From contig QUMM01000034.1 in NCBI GenBank assembly GCA_003435055.1, positions 1-32,066 of the forward strand: 32,066 nt of DNA, given 5' to 3'. Both the position numbers and the translations under genes were made by a program. Numbering within the stretch: the stretch's first letter is position 1; each line of letters begins with the position of its first letter. Positions 7,074-15,738 of the stretch are shown one piece after another. Below the pieces are notes generated by a model. The model was not told the origin of the DNA and did not search any database. It saw only the letters and a program-made list of their open reading frames with translations. The stretch is from Lachnospiraceae bacterium OF09-6. Lineage in GTDB: Bacteria; Bacillota; Clostridia; Lachnospirales; Lachnospiraceae.

Positions 7074-7228
7074 CTGTGCTGTCATCCTCCTGTTCAAGAA
7101 TCGGTTTTGTATCATCATACGCTGTTTTGGGGGAAAAAGCAATGTTAAGAAGTTATTCTTTCCGGCGTCTTTGCCTGACAGAAGGATTATTGCATAAAAA
7201 ACAAATTTAAAATATCTAGTAATTTCTA

Positions 7229-7257
7229 TTGACATATGCTCTTATTGGTATTACATT
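7229..7257 (+). promoter_or_regulatory. Promoter of the metal-exporting ATPase
   Basis: TTGACA (7229-7234), a 17-bp spacer and TACATT (7252-7257). The -35 box is perfect and the -10 box is partial. The operator at 7258-7283 starts at the base after the -10 box, so bound repressor would cover the start site. Confidence 0.75.
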
Positions 7258-7283
7258 AACATATGAACAGATATTCATATGTT
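7258..7283 (+). promoter_or_regulatory. ArsR/SmtB-type metalloregulator operator
   Basis: Two perfect 10-bp arms, AACATATGAA and TTCATATGTT, flank the 6-bp centre CAGATA. The core ATATGAACAGATATTCATAT fits the 12-2-12 operator pattern known for SmtB, ZiaR and CzrA-type zinc-sensing repressors. It lies directly downstream of the -10 box of a Zn/Cd-type P-ATPase gene. No arsR-like gene is in the window, so the repressor would act in trans. Confidence 0.75.
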
Positions 7284-7336
7284 TTCAAAAAGATGTTGAG
7301 ACATCATTTAAATAATTATAATAGGAGGGTTTTACC

Positions 7337-10080
7337 ATGAGTGAACACGAACATCTTCACGAAGAAGAACATTGTGGCTGTGGATGCGGCCATGATCACG
7401 AACACGAACATGAACACCACGAGCATAACCATGACGAACACGGCGATTCCTGTGGCTGCGGTCACGATCACCACGATCATGACCATGATGAACATGAGCA
7501 TCATCACCATGATCACAATGATTCCTGCGGCTGTGGACACGATCACCACGATCATGACCATCACGAACATGAACATCATCACCACGAGCACGGCGATTCC
7601 TGCGGTTGTGGACATGACCACCATGAACATGACCATCACGAGCACGGCGATTCTTGCGGCTGTGGACATGATCACCACGATCATGATCATCATGAGCACG
7701 AAGCTCACGAACATCATGCAGCGGGTCCGGAGAAGCAGGTGTTTATTCTGGAAAATCTCGGATGTGCGAACTGTGCTGCCAAGATGGAACGCCGCATCAA
7801 TGAACTGGATGATGTAGCTGATGCAACCATTACTTTTGCTACCAAACAGCTTCGTATTTCCGGCACTCATTTGGATGCTTTGGTTCCACAGATCCAGGAA
7901 ATCTGTGCTTCTATCGAATCTGAAGTAAAAGTAGTTCCAAAGACTCCGGTAAGCAAAAATGGCAAAGACAGCCGTGTTTATATTCTGGAAAATCTCGGAT
8001 GTGCAAACTGTGCTGCCAAGATGGAACGCCGTATTAACGAACTGGATGATGTAGCAGATGCAACGATCACTTTTGCTACCAAGCAGCTTCGCATTACCGG
8101 AAAACGTCTGGATTCTCTGCTTCCGCAGATCCAGGAAATCTGTGCTTCTATCGAATCTGAAGTAAAGGTTGTGCCAAAAACTCCGTCCCCAGCGGCTTCC
8201 AAGTCTGCAGATAAAGCTGCAGAGCAGAAAGATGCAAAGGCAGAACATAAGAAAACACTTGCTATGATTGGTATTGGTGCTGTTCTTTTTGTGATTGGTG
8301 AGATTCTGGAACACACCGGTGCTTCCGTTCCGGTAACACTGGGTATTAATATTGTTGCTTATTTGATTCTCGGTCTGCGCATTGTAGTGACTGCTGCAAA
8401 GAATCTGACACACGGACAGGTATTTGATGAAAACTTCCTGATGAGTATTGCTACTCTGGGCGCTTTCGCAATTGGCGATTATCCGGAAGCAGTAGGCGTT
8501 ATGCTCTTCTATCGTATCGGAGAATTTTTCGAAGATATCGCTGTTGAGCGCAGCCGTTCCCAGATCATGGATGCCGTTGACCTTCGTCCGGAAACCGTTA
8601 ATCTGGTATCCGGTAATGATATCCGCGTAATTCCTGCGGAAGAAACAGAAGTTGGCGATGTCCTGCTGGTTCGTCCTGGTGACCGTATTCCTCTGGACGG
8701 AACTATTCTGGAAGGCGACAGCCGTCTGGATACTTCTGCCATCACAGGCGAACCGGTTCCGGTTACTGTGAAAAAAGGTGATGAAGTCGTTTCCGGCTGC
8801 GTAAATGTTTCCGGACAGTTGAAGATCCGCGTTGACAAACCATTATCGGAATCCATGGTTACCCGTATTCTGGATTCTGTAGAAAACGCAGCTGCAAGCA
8901 AACCTAAGATTGACCGTTTTATTACAAGATTCGCCAGAGTCTACACTCCATTTGTTGTTGTTCTGGCACTGGCTACCGCAATTATTCCGTCACTGGTATC
9001 CGGCAACTGGTATTACTGGGTACACACTGCACTGACATTCCTGGTTATCAGCTGTCCATGTGCTCTGGTACTTAGCGTGCCACTGGCATTTTTCTCCGGT
9101 ATCGGTGCAGGTTCCAAGAAAGGTATCCTTTTCAAGGGTGGTATTTCTCTGGAACAGCTTCACAATGTAAAAGCTGTCGTTATGGATAAGACAGGAACAA
9201 TTACCGAAGGAACTTCGTTGTACAGGAAGTAGTATCCGCAGGATCCCTTTCATCTGATGAATTATTAACTCTGGCTGCCGGATGTGAGCAGATTTCTACT
9301 CATCCGATTGCCACAAGTATTGTAACTGCCGCACAGGAAAAAGGTCTTTCCCTTGACAAACCTGCAAAACTGGAAGAAATCGCCGGTCACGGTATTTCCG
9401 CACAGACAGATAAGGGTACTCTCCTGGTTGGTAACCGTAAGCTGATGGATGAATTCCACATTGATCTGTCTGCTTACCAGAAAAAAGGCTTCGGAAGTGA
9501 AGTTCTGATTGCCCTGAATGGCAAATTCGAAGGTCATATCGTGATTTCCGATACGATCAAGGGCGAAGCAAAATCTGCTATCTCTGCTCTGAAGAAACTG
9601 GGTATCACTACCGCAATGCTGACCGGTGACGCACAGGACAGCGCCGATGCGGTTGCTGCTGAAACAGGTATTGATGAAGTCCATGCAAAACTTCTTCCTC
9701 AGGATAAGCTGGCTGAACTCCAGAAGATCCGTGCCGCACATACCAGCGTTATGTTTGTTGGTGACGGAATCAACGATGCACCTGTTCTTGCCGGTGCTGA
9801 TGTCGGTGCCGCAATGGGAAGTGGTGCAGATGCTGCGATCGAAGCTGCTGACGTAGTATTCATGAATTCCAATATGGATGCTATTCCACAGGCGATCCGC
9901 ATTGCCAATGCAACCAGCGCGATTTCCTGGCAGAACGTTGTATTTGCTCTGATCATCAAAGCAATCGTTATGATCCTCGGTCTGACAGGTCACGCATCCA
10001 TGTGGTTTGCAGTATTTGCAGATACCGGTGTTGCGATGCTGTGTATCCTGAATTCTATTCGAATTTTATATAAGAAATAA
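7337..10080 (+). CDS. cadA: Zn2+/Cd2+/Pb2+-exporting P1B-type ATPase, His-rich N-terminus, two HMA domains (frameshifted)
   Basis: After one-base correction this is a protein of about 914 residues. Residues 1-130 are a His/Asp/Glu-rich metal-binding tail with five CGCG-H-D-H modules. Two near-identical HMA domains follow at about 134-205 and 213-284, each with GCANC (CxxC). Then come the transmembrane and catalytic parts: actuator 'SAITGEPVP', the CPC transport site in 'ISCPCALVLSVPL' (573-575), phosphorylation site DKTGT (617-621), 'MLTGD' and 'GDGINDAP'. The last helices carry Lys in 'ALIIKAIV' and 'ADTGVAMLCILN', typical of the ZntA/CadA (P1B-2) group that exports Zn, Cd or Pb using ATP. 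GGAGGG precedes ATG 7337. The frame breaks at about 9213-9216 (probably TTT read as TT) and resumes at 'FVVQEVVSAG'. Expression is probably metal-induced through the adjacent ArsR-type operator. Confidence 0.9.
7739..8176 (+). repeat. Tandem duplication of the HMA-domain coding segment
   Basis: The segment from 7739 (VFILENLGCANCAAKME...) recurs 237 bp (79 codons) later from 7976 (VYILENLGCANCAAKME...). The protein copies differ at only a few positions, while the DNA copies differ mostly at synonymous third positions (for example GCGAACTGT versus GCAAACTGT). Confidence 0.85.
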
Positions 10081-10095
10081 TGATATTAGAACAAA

Positions 10096-10313
10096 GAATG
10101 TGCCTTGGCACATTCTCGCGCCGAGCGCGTTGCTGAGTGCCTGTGGCACTCAGCAACGACCGAAGCAGCGCATAGACGCTTGCGACATATTTCTTTCCGC
10201 GCGAGTGCGATCCTCGCGGAGCGTTTATTATCATATAGGAACGAAGTTTCCTATATGATAATAAAAATGCTCGCTGCTACTTCGTTCATAGAAGTAACAG
10301 CGAGTATTTTTTT
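10096..10313. repeat. Cluster of five hairpins, the last a terminator
   Basis: This 230-nt gene-free stretch holds successive inverted repeats. They are GAATGTGC/GCACATTC (10096-10115), a perfect 14-bp stem CGTTGCTGAGTGCC (10128-10158), and TCCGCG/CGCGGA with flanking pairs (10196-10220). Then come a perfect 17-bp stem beginning TTATTATCATATAGGAA (10225-10264) and a 15-bp stem GCTCGCTGCTACTTC with one mismatch (10269-10305) followed by eight T. The last is a standard terminator for the ATPase gene. The others have no assigned role and no ribosome site or credible ORF. Confidence 0.8.
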
Positions 10314-11000
10314 ACTCCGATCTTTCCACCATCACTTTACATTTTTTCTTACAAAATACAATTCCGTAAATTAAAATATTGTTTCTGTCATCATTTTTCA
10401 GATATTCGTCATATTTGCGTTCTTTGATTTGCGTAATTGCTTTTTCACAAAGTCTGTCCATTTCCACTGGTATTGATCCAATAGGCCTGTGGCTTTGCAT
10501 TTGGATTATCTAACAAGTGATCTATATGATTGATCACATCCCAAGGGCAGTAAATATCTGCCTCTCCAAAACGATATCCGTCATACCATTCTTTTATTTC
10601 TGTAAAATGTGATTCCAGATGGTATGCTGCCAGAAGTTCCTGCACCTCTTTGTCGGTAAATCCAAACTGCTCATCAAAACGTTCATCCAGAATCGATAAT
10701 ACTTTAAAATTATTTAATCCTGTAAAGATGCTTTCTTTAGAAACTCGCAGACATCCGGTTAACACGGCAAATTGCAGAAAATCATTGCTCTTAAGGGCAA
10801 GTCCAAACATTCCCCGTATCAATGACGTCATTTCTCTGTAATACCCATTCTGAAATGCCTTATCTAAAGGGACATCATACTCATCGATAAGAATAACTGT
10901 TTTTCATCAGCTGTTCAATTAATTTCGTTTTGTCAACATAGTAAAAACCTTCCTGGCGAATTTCCTGAAAGTTTTCAATCCCAACCGGCAATTTATCCAT
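10312..11000 (-). pseudogene. Decayed AAA-ATPase-like / PD-(D/E)XK family gene (DUF1703-type)
   Basis: Three pieces of one family protein lie in order on the minus strand. The N-terminus from ATG 11000 reads MDKLPVGIENFQEIRQEGFY then YVDKTKLIEQLMKN. The middle (about 10897-10445) has 'VILIDEYDVPLDKAF', 'FAVLTGCLRVSKESIFTGLNN' and 'EWYDGYRFGEADIYCPWDVI'. The C-terminus (to 10312) has 'ITQIKERKYDEYLKND'. Two internal deletions are clear. The first (near 10899) removes the Walker A segment normally found between the first two pieces; the second (near 10450) removes roughly 200 residues before the C-terminal nuclease-like part. Both junctions change frame. Unlike the single-base breaks elsewhere, this is real gene decay. 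Family members are common in gut Clostridia and Bacteroidetes, with no settled function. Confidence 0.85.
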
Positions 11001-11076
11001 GAATGCTCTGCTCCTTTCTCGAAAGATCCCACTGTGTAATAATCATTTTACCATGTTCGTTTCTTTTTACAAACTC

Positions 11077-11116
11077 AAAAAACAGCCTTCTGAAAATAAT
11101 TCAAAAGGCTGTTTTT
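11077..11116 (-). terminator. Terminator of the DUF3793–flavodoxin operon
   Basis: AAAAAACAGCCTT and AAGGCTGTTTTTT form a stem of about 12-13 bp around an A/T-rich loop, with poly-A/poly-T flanks. It lies 17 nt after the flavodoxin stop on the minus strand. Confidence 0.85.
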
Positions 11117-11132
11117 TCTGTATTCTATTGAT

Positions 11133-11555
11133 TTATGCGATTGCTGCTCCCAGTTCTTTTAGGGATGCATTTGCTTCATCATCCGGAGCATCGTTGCAGA
11201 TGACGCTGTCGCATGCCAGTGTAATGCCTGCACCTTTTGCATCGTCTTCCCAGTTTCTCATCCATTCACCGTCTCCCCATCCGTAGGATCCGAACAGTGC
11301 CACTTTTTTTCCTGCCAGTTTGCTCTTGCATGCTTCGTACAGTGGCTGGAATTCATCTTCTTCCAGAACTTCATCTCCCATAGCCGGGCATCCCAGGGCA
11401 ATTCCGTCATACTGATCTACCATGTCTGCATTGAAATCTGCACAGTTGATCATTTCTGCATCGGCTCCTGCTCCTTTTGCTCCTTCCAGAACTGCTTCTG
11501 CCATGGTTTCTGTATTTCCTGAACTGCTCCAAAATACAACTGCTACTTTACTCAT
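11133..11555 (-). CDS. Flavodoxin
   Basis: A 140-residue short-chain flavodoxin, an FMN electron carrier that often replaces ferredoxin when iron is scarce. The phosphate-binding loop 'WSSSGNTETMAE' is near the N-terminus, followed by 'ALGCPAMGDEVLEEDEFQPL' and 'KVALFGSYGWGDGEWMRNW', the two further FMN-contact regions. The start at ATG 11555 follows AGGAGGAATT on the minus strand. It is second in a two-gene operon behind a DUF3793 protein, 38 nt downstream of it, with its own terminator. Confidence 0.92.
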   Translation of the reverse strand: MSKVAVVFWSSSGNTETMAEAVLEGAKGAGADAEMINCADFNADMVDQYDGIALGCPAMGDEVLEEDEFQPLYEACKSKLAGKKVALFGSYGWGDGEWMRNWEDDAKGAGITLACDSVICNDAPDDEANASLKELGAAIA

Positions 11556-11593
11556 TTTTAAATTCCTCCTGTTATTTGCATTCATTATATCTG

Positions 11594-12145
11594 TCAGGCC
11601 GCGACTGTCAGCTTCAGTACACTTCTTCCCTGCTGCCACAGACGCATATACACATCTTTGCATTTTTTATATTTTGCAAAAGTGCGTACGGCTTCACATT
11701 CATTACAGTAGACTTTCCAGCATCCGGTACATTTGCAATTGTGACCGGCATTCTTGATAAATCCGATCACATCTCCCAGTGGATACCCGAGAAAAAGCCC
11801 AATCTCATGTGGGAATTCTTCCCTCGCCTGCAGCTTTTTCTGCAGAAATGCCAGGGCATCGTCCGGCTCCAGACTGGTATAACCATATTTCCTCATAAAC
11901 TGCTCCACACCCGGCTTTTTCAAATCACGCGCCAGCAGCGACTTGCGGCACACATAGATCAGCGCTGCCCTGTTACTTCTACGAAGTTCCATCACAAAAA
12001 TACCCTTGTCATTCATCGACGCATTCCAGAGCGCGATCTGCTCCTGCACTTCCTCTTCCGAAGAAAATGCATACGTAAACAAATTCGCCGTCTTAATGGA
12101 TGCCAGTGTGGGAGAACAATGCTCCACCAGATACCGTTCCAACAT
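11594..12145 (-). CDS. DUF3793 family protein
   Basis: A 183-residue protein matching DUF3793: 'LVEHCSPTLASIKTANLF' at the N-terminus, 'LYVCRKSLLARDL'-like centre (here 'LIYVCRKSLLARDL'), 'PHEIGLFLGYPLGDVIGFI' and a Cys-rich end 'NCKCTGCWKVYCNE'. The function is unknown. The Cys cluster (CKCxGCxxxxC) could bind metal or a cofactor. Genes of this family often accompany flavodoxin in Clostridia, as here, and the shared promoter has a palindromic operator, which suggests redox- or iron-related control. Confidence 0.85.
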   Translation of the reverse strand: MLERYLVEHCSPTLASIKTANLFTYAFSSEEEVQEQIALWNASMNDKGIFVMELRRSNRAALIYVCRKSLLARDLKKPGVEQFMRKYGYTSLEPDDALAFLQKKLQAREEFPHEIGLFLGYPLGDVIGFIKNAGHNCKCTGCWKVYCNECEAVRTFAKYKKCKDVYMRLWQQGRSVLKLTVAA

Positions 12146-12200
12146 AGTGCTCTACTCCTACTCTGTAATAAAAATTGTAAGATAGTTTTTTATTACTTTT

Positions 12201-12216
12201 GTTAGATATTTCTAAC
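12201..12216 (-). promoter_or_regulatory. Palindromic operator before DUF3793–flavodoxin
   Basis: GTTAGA-TATT-TCTAAC is a perfect 6-bp inverted repeat with a 4-bp centre, located about 10 nt downstream of the -10 box, at the start site. Its shape resembles sites of DtxR/IdeR-type metal regulators. Since flavodoxin is the second gene, iron-dependent repression is a reasonable guess but is not proven by sequence. Confidence 0.5.
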
Positions 12217-12225
12217 TACTTATTT

Positions 12226-12254
12226 ACTATAATAGATACTGCTCCTTCTGTCAA
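12226..12254 (-). promoter_or_regulatory. Promoter of the DUF3793–flavodoxin operon
   Basis: Minus strand: TTGACA (12254-12249), a 17-bp spacer and TATAGT (12231-12226). This is a near-consensus sigma-A promoter about 80 nt upstream of the DUF3793 start. Confidence 0.8.
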
Positions 12255-12284
12255 GCATCGATTTCTATAATTTTCTGACTTACA

Positions 12285-12306
12285 GAATGCAGAGGTAACC
12301 GCATTC
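12285..12306. other. Nested palindrome between divergent promoters
   Basis: GAATGC (12285-12290) and GCATTC (12301-12306) enclose GGTAACC, itself palindromic. It lies between the minus-strand promoter at 12226-12254 and the plus-strand promoter at 12331-12359, and could be an operator or a small hairpin. No assignment is possible. Confidence 0.35.
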
Positions 12307-12330
12307 GTATGTTAGTCAAAAAGTATCGCA

Positions 12331-12359
12331 TTGCACTCAAACATCGAAAGTTTTATAAT
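12331..12359 (+). promoter_or_regulatory. Promoter of the ABC-class ATPase gene
   Basis: TTGCAC (12331-12336), a 17-bp spacer and TATAAT (12354-12359), with the start codon at 12394. Confidence 0.75.
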
Positions 12360-12393
12360 ATCACTATCATCATTGACAAAAGGAGTCTTTTTT

Positions 12394-14133
12394 ATGCAAT
12401 CATCTACTGATTTACAGCAATTGTTACGTTCTATTGATCATAAAAGTTACCCTGCTTACAAGTCCCTGAAGGAAATTTACCGCTTTCCTGCCTACACACT
12501 TTCTATTGACCATGTGCAGGGCGATCCGTTTGCTTCTCCTTCTCACATTAGTGTACAGGTTCCTTTAAAACGTGCCGGTTTTCCGGCACGCTGTTTCAAC
12601 AGTGCATTGACACGCACGGCTTTAGCCGATTATTTGCTTCGTCAGTTTGCCGGTCAGGTGAACCGTTTTTCTTTTCGCGCCAAGGGTTCCGGCAAAAGCG
12701 GTCTGATTTCGGTCAGCCAGTGTGGACCGGAAGTTCTGGTGCGCTCTGCCTGTCAGGTCGATGCAGATATGCAAACCGGCTTTGTAACTGCTCGGTTCTG
12801 CGTTGGATTTCCTGCCAATGGACGAAGCATCAATGCAAAAGAGTTGGAAAAAATTCTGTTTGATTTTCTCCCTGTCTGTGTGGAGAAATCCTTTTATTAT
12901 CGGAATCTGAATGCTGCCGAAGTGGCACAGACGATCGATCTCTGTGAAGATCAGGATGCGATTCGCAAAGAGTTGAAGCAACGAAATCTGGTGGCATTCG
13001 TGGCGGATGGTGCGATTCTTCCAAGAGAAAGCGGTGTATCTTCCCGCCCGATGAAAGGTGCCAAACCGTTTACTTCTCCGGAGCGGCTGCGTGTTACGCT
13101 GTCACTTCCTCACAGGGGAACTGTGACCGGAATGGGTATTCCTCAGGGCATTACGTTGATCGTAGGCGGTGGCTATCATGGAAAGTCTACTCTGCTTCAT
13201 GCGTTGGATATGGGGGTATACAATCATGTTACAGGGGATGGACGAGAATATGTCCTGACTGATGATACCGCATTGAAACTCCGTTCCGAAGACGGACGTT
13301 TTATCAAAGATGTGGATATTTCTATGTTTATCAATGATCTGCCAAACCATAAAGATACAAGCCGTTTTTCTACGGAAGATGCCAGTGGCAGCACTTCTCA
13401 GGCTGCCGGAATTGTGGAAGGCATCGAGGCAGGAAGCCGCGTATTTCTGCTGGATGAAGATACCTCCGCTACCAATTTTATGGTACGGGATGCCTTTATG
13501 CAGCGCCTGATCGCTCCTGATAAAGAGCCAATCACACCATTCCTGGAACGCGCACGGGATCTGTATACACAGACAGGTATTTCCACCGTTCTGGTTGCCG
13601 GAAGTTCCGGAGCATTTTTCCACATTGCAGATACTGTCATTCAGATGGACAGCTACGCGCCTGTGGATATTACTGAAAAAGCGAAAGCATTGTGCAGAGA
13701 ATATCCGATTCCGGAGACTCCCGTTCGCCCTTTCCAGATGCCAACAAGCTATCGTATCATGACAAGTGATCCAAAAGGTACCGGCAAAAAACGCGATTAC
13801 CGCACCGGTGCTGTAAAAGGGGAAGAAAGTCTGAAAATAAAATTGCAGGGAAAAAATGGATTTTCTATTGGAAAACAGACGGTAGATCTGCGTTATATTG
13901 AACAGCTGATTGATTCAGAACAGACAGCTACACTCGGTCTTCTGTTAAAATATGCCGTTGAAAAGATGACAGATTCCAAAAAAACGCTCCCCGAGATCGT
14001 TGCATCTCTCGAGGAGCAGTTGGAGCAAAGAGGTCTTGTTTCTTTCTTTGAGGGAAGATACCTTCCAGACGGTTACGCCATTCCGCGTATTCAGGAGATT
14101 TACTCCTGTTTCAATCGTTACCGCAGAGCGTGA
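12394..14133 (+). CDS. Predicted ATPase of the ABC class (COG3044 type)
   Basis: A 579-residue soluble P-loop protein. The N-terminal half has the family block 'PLKRAGFPARCFNSALTRTALADYLLRQF'. Walker A is 'GGGYHGKST' (258-266), followed by 'ALDMGVYNHVTGDGREYVLTD'. Further on are 'DVSMFI'-like 'DVDISMFINDLPNHKDTSRF', an ABC-signature-like 'ASGSTSQAAGIVE' and Walker B 'SRVFLLDEDTSATNFMVRD'. The conserved 'VLVAGSSGAFFHIADTVIQMD' completes the core. The cellular role of this family is unknown; it has no membrane partner and is not a transporter subunit. The start at ATG 12394 with AAGGAG 8 nt upstream is preferred over the ATG at 12331, which is inside the promoter. It is monocistronic and convergent with the cardiolipin synthase gene; no clear terminator lies between them. 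Confidence 0.85.
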   Translation: MQSSTDLQQLLRSIDHKSYPAYKSLKEIYRFPAYTLSIDHVQGDPFASPSHISVQVPLKRAGFPARCFNSALTRTALADYLLRQFAGQVNRFSFRAKGSGKSGLISVSQCGPEVLVRSACQVDADMQTGFVTARFCVGFPANGRSINAKELEKILFDFLPVCVEKSFYYRNLNAAEVAQTIDLCEDQDAIRKELKQRNLVAFVADGAILPRESGVSSRPMKGAKPFTSPERLRVTLSLPHRGTVTGMGIPQGITLIVGGGYHGKSTLLHALDMGVYNHVTGDGREYVLTDDTALKLRSEDGRFIKDVDISMFINDLPNHKDTSRFSTEDASGSTSQAAGIVEGIEAGSRVFLLDEDTSATNFMVRDAFMQRLIAPDKEPITPFLERARDLYTQTGISTVLVAGSSGAFFHIADTVIQMDSYAPVDITEKAKALCREYPIPETPVRPFQMPTSYRIMTSDPKGTGKKRDYRTGAVKGEESLKIKLQGKNGFSIGKQTVDLRYIEQLIDSEQTATLGLLLKYAVEKMTDSKKTLPEIVASLEEQLEQRGLVSFFEGRYLPDGYAIPRIQEIYSCFNRYRRA

Positions 14134-14177
14134 GCCGAAAGTCAAGGGGGAGCCAGTTGGGGGACGGAGTTTAGTGG

Positions 14178-15737
14178 CTACATCAGCGGGCTGAACATGC
14201 GTAAAACGCATTCCCAGCCGCGAAGTGCCAGAGAACGTTTCTGGCTGTATTTTTCGGTCACTTCCCGGCAGATCGGGAACATCTTTTCAAAGTCATGCCG
14301 CACTTCCGCTACAGCCCTGCATCCGGCAAACCAGCATGCATTTTCAAAATGCAGATACAGGCTGCGGAAGTCCAGATTGATGGTTCCTACTACGGCCACT
14401 TCATCATCACAGACCATCTGCTTAGAATGGATGAAACCAGGTGTATATTCATAGATCCTCACCCCTTCTGCTGCCAGTCCTGCATAATAGCTTCTGGTCA
14501 CCTTATAGATCAGAGGTTTGTCCGGGATGCCCGGTGTAATAATCCTTACGTCTACACCGCTTTTTGCTGCTAAAATCAACGTCCTCTGCATCTCATCACT
14601 GATGATCAGATACGGCGTTGTGATATACACGTATTTTTTGGCGCTTTTGATCATGTTCAGATACGCATTCTCTCCGGTTCGCTCTCCATCCAGTGGACTG
14701 TCTGCATATGGCTGAACAAATCCTGCTTCTGCCGAACGATATGCCGGTTTCAACAGATACGGCACCGGGTCTTCCTGCTTTTTCTGGTTTGCATTCCACA
14801 TTTCCAGAAATATCAGCGTTAGGCTGCGCACGCCGTCACCGGTCAGTTTCACTCCGGAATCCTTCCATTCCCCATATGGATGGGTCAGGTTAAAATATTC
14901 GTTCGCCAGGTTGTAACCTCCGGTAAATCCCACTTTTCCATCAATGACAGTGATTTTCCGATGATCCCGGTTGTTCATAAACACATTCAGAATCGGAATC
15001 AACGGGTTAAATACCTTGCATTGAATTCCTTTTCGTTGCAGCTTTTCCATGAAGTCTTTGCTGATAAAGCCAATGCTGCCCATATCATCATAAAAAACAC
15101 GCACATCCAGTCCTGCTGCCGCCTTCTCTTCCAGAATCTCCTCGATTCCTCTCCAGGCAACCGAATCTTCTATGGCATGATATTCCATAAAGATAAATTT
15201 TTTTGCTTTTCGCAGTTCGGCTTTCTGAGCTTCCAGTGCCTGTGTCGTATCTCCATAGAACTCTACATCAGTGTTCTGATAAACCGGATAGCCCGCTCCC
15301 TTACGCAGATACCCGGACTGTCTGGCAATCGTCAGATCTGTCATTTCCAACTTATCCACAATCTGCTCATCCTGTGGTAACAAATGTGCATAAGCATTAT
15401 GTACTTTGTCATACCATTTTCGCATGCCCCCCAGCGCGCCGGTCCGACCAAACATCAGGTAGAGACATACTCCCATGATCGGAAACAGCAAAATCAAAAT
15501 AATCCAGGATATTTTGTATGCTGAATTGATCTGCAGCCCATACACCCGAAATACCAGTATCAACGCCAGTATGCTTGACAGCGTAGAAATCGCAGCGTAA
15601 TAATTTGTCAGTTTTACTGCCAGGCTGATAATCCATATCACCTGCAATAAAATACTGAGAATCACCATGACCAGGCGTTTGACACTGTTTTTTGTATTTT
15701 CTTCTGCTTCCTTTGTCTGTCGCTTTCTGTCCTTCAT
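14178..15737 (-). CDS. cls: Cardiolipin synthase (phospholipase D superfamily)
   Basis: A 519-residue membrane enzyme that condenses two phosphatidylglycerol molecules to cardiolipin and glycerol. After a charged start, two or three N-terminal helices are present ('VMVILSILLQVIWIISLAV', 'ISTLSSILALILVF', 'ISWIILILLFPIMGVCLYLMFG'). The two catalytic HKD motifs follow: 'HRKITVIDGKVGFTGGYN' at about residue 259 and 'HSKQMVCDDEVAVVGTINLD' at about 437. Length and layout are standard for Firmicutes Cls. ATG 15737 lies 1 nt after the stop of the diguanylate cyclase gene, so the two are translationally coupled. Confidence 0.92.
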   Translation of the reverse strand: MKDRKRQTKEAEENTKNSVKRLVMVILSILLQVIWIISLAVKLTNYYAAISTLSSILALILVFRVYGLQINSAYKISWIILILLFPIMGVCLYLMFGRTGALGGMRKWYDKVHNAYAHLLPQDEQIVDKLEMTDLTIARQSGYLRKGAGYPVYQNTDVEFYGDTTQALEAQKAELRKAKKFIFMEYHAIEDSVAWRGIEEILEEKAAAGLDVRVFYDDMGSIGFISKDFMEKLQRKGIQCKVFNPLIPILNVFMNNRDHRKITVIDGKVGFTGGYNLANEYFNLTHPYGEWKDSGVKLTGDGVRSLTLIFLEMWNANQKKQEDPVPYLLKPAYRSAEAGFVQPYADSPLDGERTGENAYLNMIKSAKKYVYITTPYLIISDEMQRTLILAAKSGVDVRIITPGIPDKPLIYKVTRSYYAGLAAEGVRIYEYTPGFIHSKQMVCDDEVAVVGTINLDFRSLYLHFENACWFAGCRAVAEVRHDFEKMFPICREVTEKYSQKRSLALRGWECVLRMFSPLM

Positions 15738-15738
15738 G

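Noticed and set aside
5679..7235. Longer PerM-like protein starting at 7235
   Set aside because: The extra N-terminal residues are not family-like, and AGGAGG at about 7086-7091 points to a start near 7073.
7316..8413. Long minus-strand ORF opposite the P-type ATPase
   Set aside because: It mirrors the His/Asp codon repeats and HMA copies of the real gene, has low-complexity M/V/I-rich sequence and no ribosome site or family motif.
9205..9235. Programmed frameshift in the P-type ATPase gene
   Set aside because: No slippery heptamer with downstream structure is evident; a single missing T in a T-run explains the break, as in the other frameshifted genes.
10105..10374. Plus-strand ORF of 89 codons across the hairpin cluster
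   Set aside because: It runs through several perfect inverted repeats and the terminator, has no ribosome site and no protein-like composition.
14100..14215. Terminator between the convergent ABC-class ATPase and cls genes
   Set aside because: No stem with a T-run could be found in the 44-nt gap; the only short palindrome (TGCGTAAAACGCA) lies inside the cls coding sequence.
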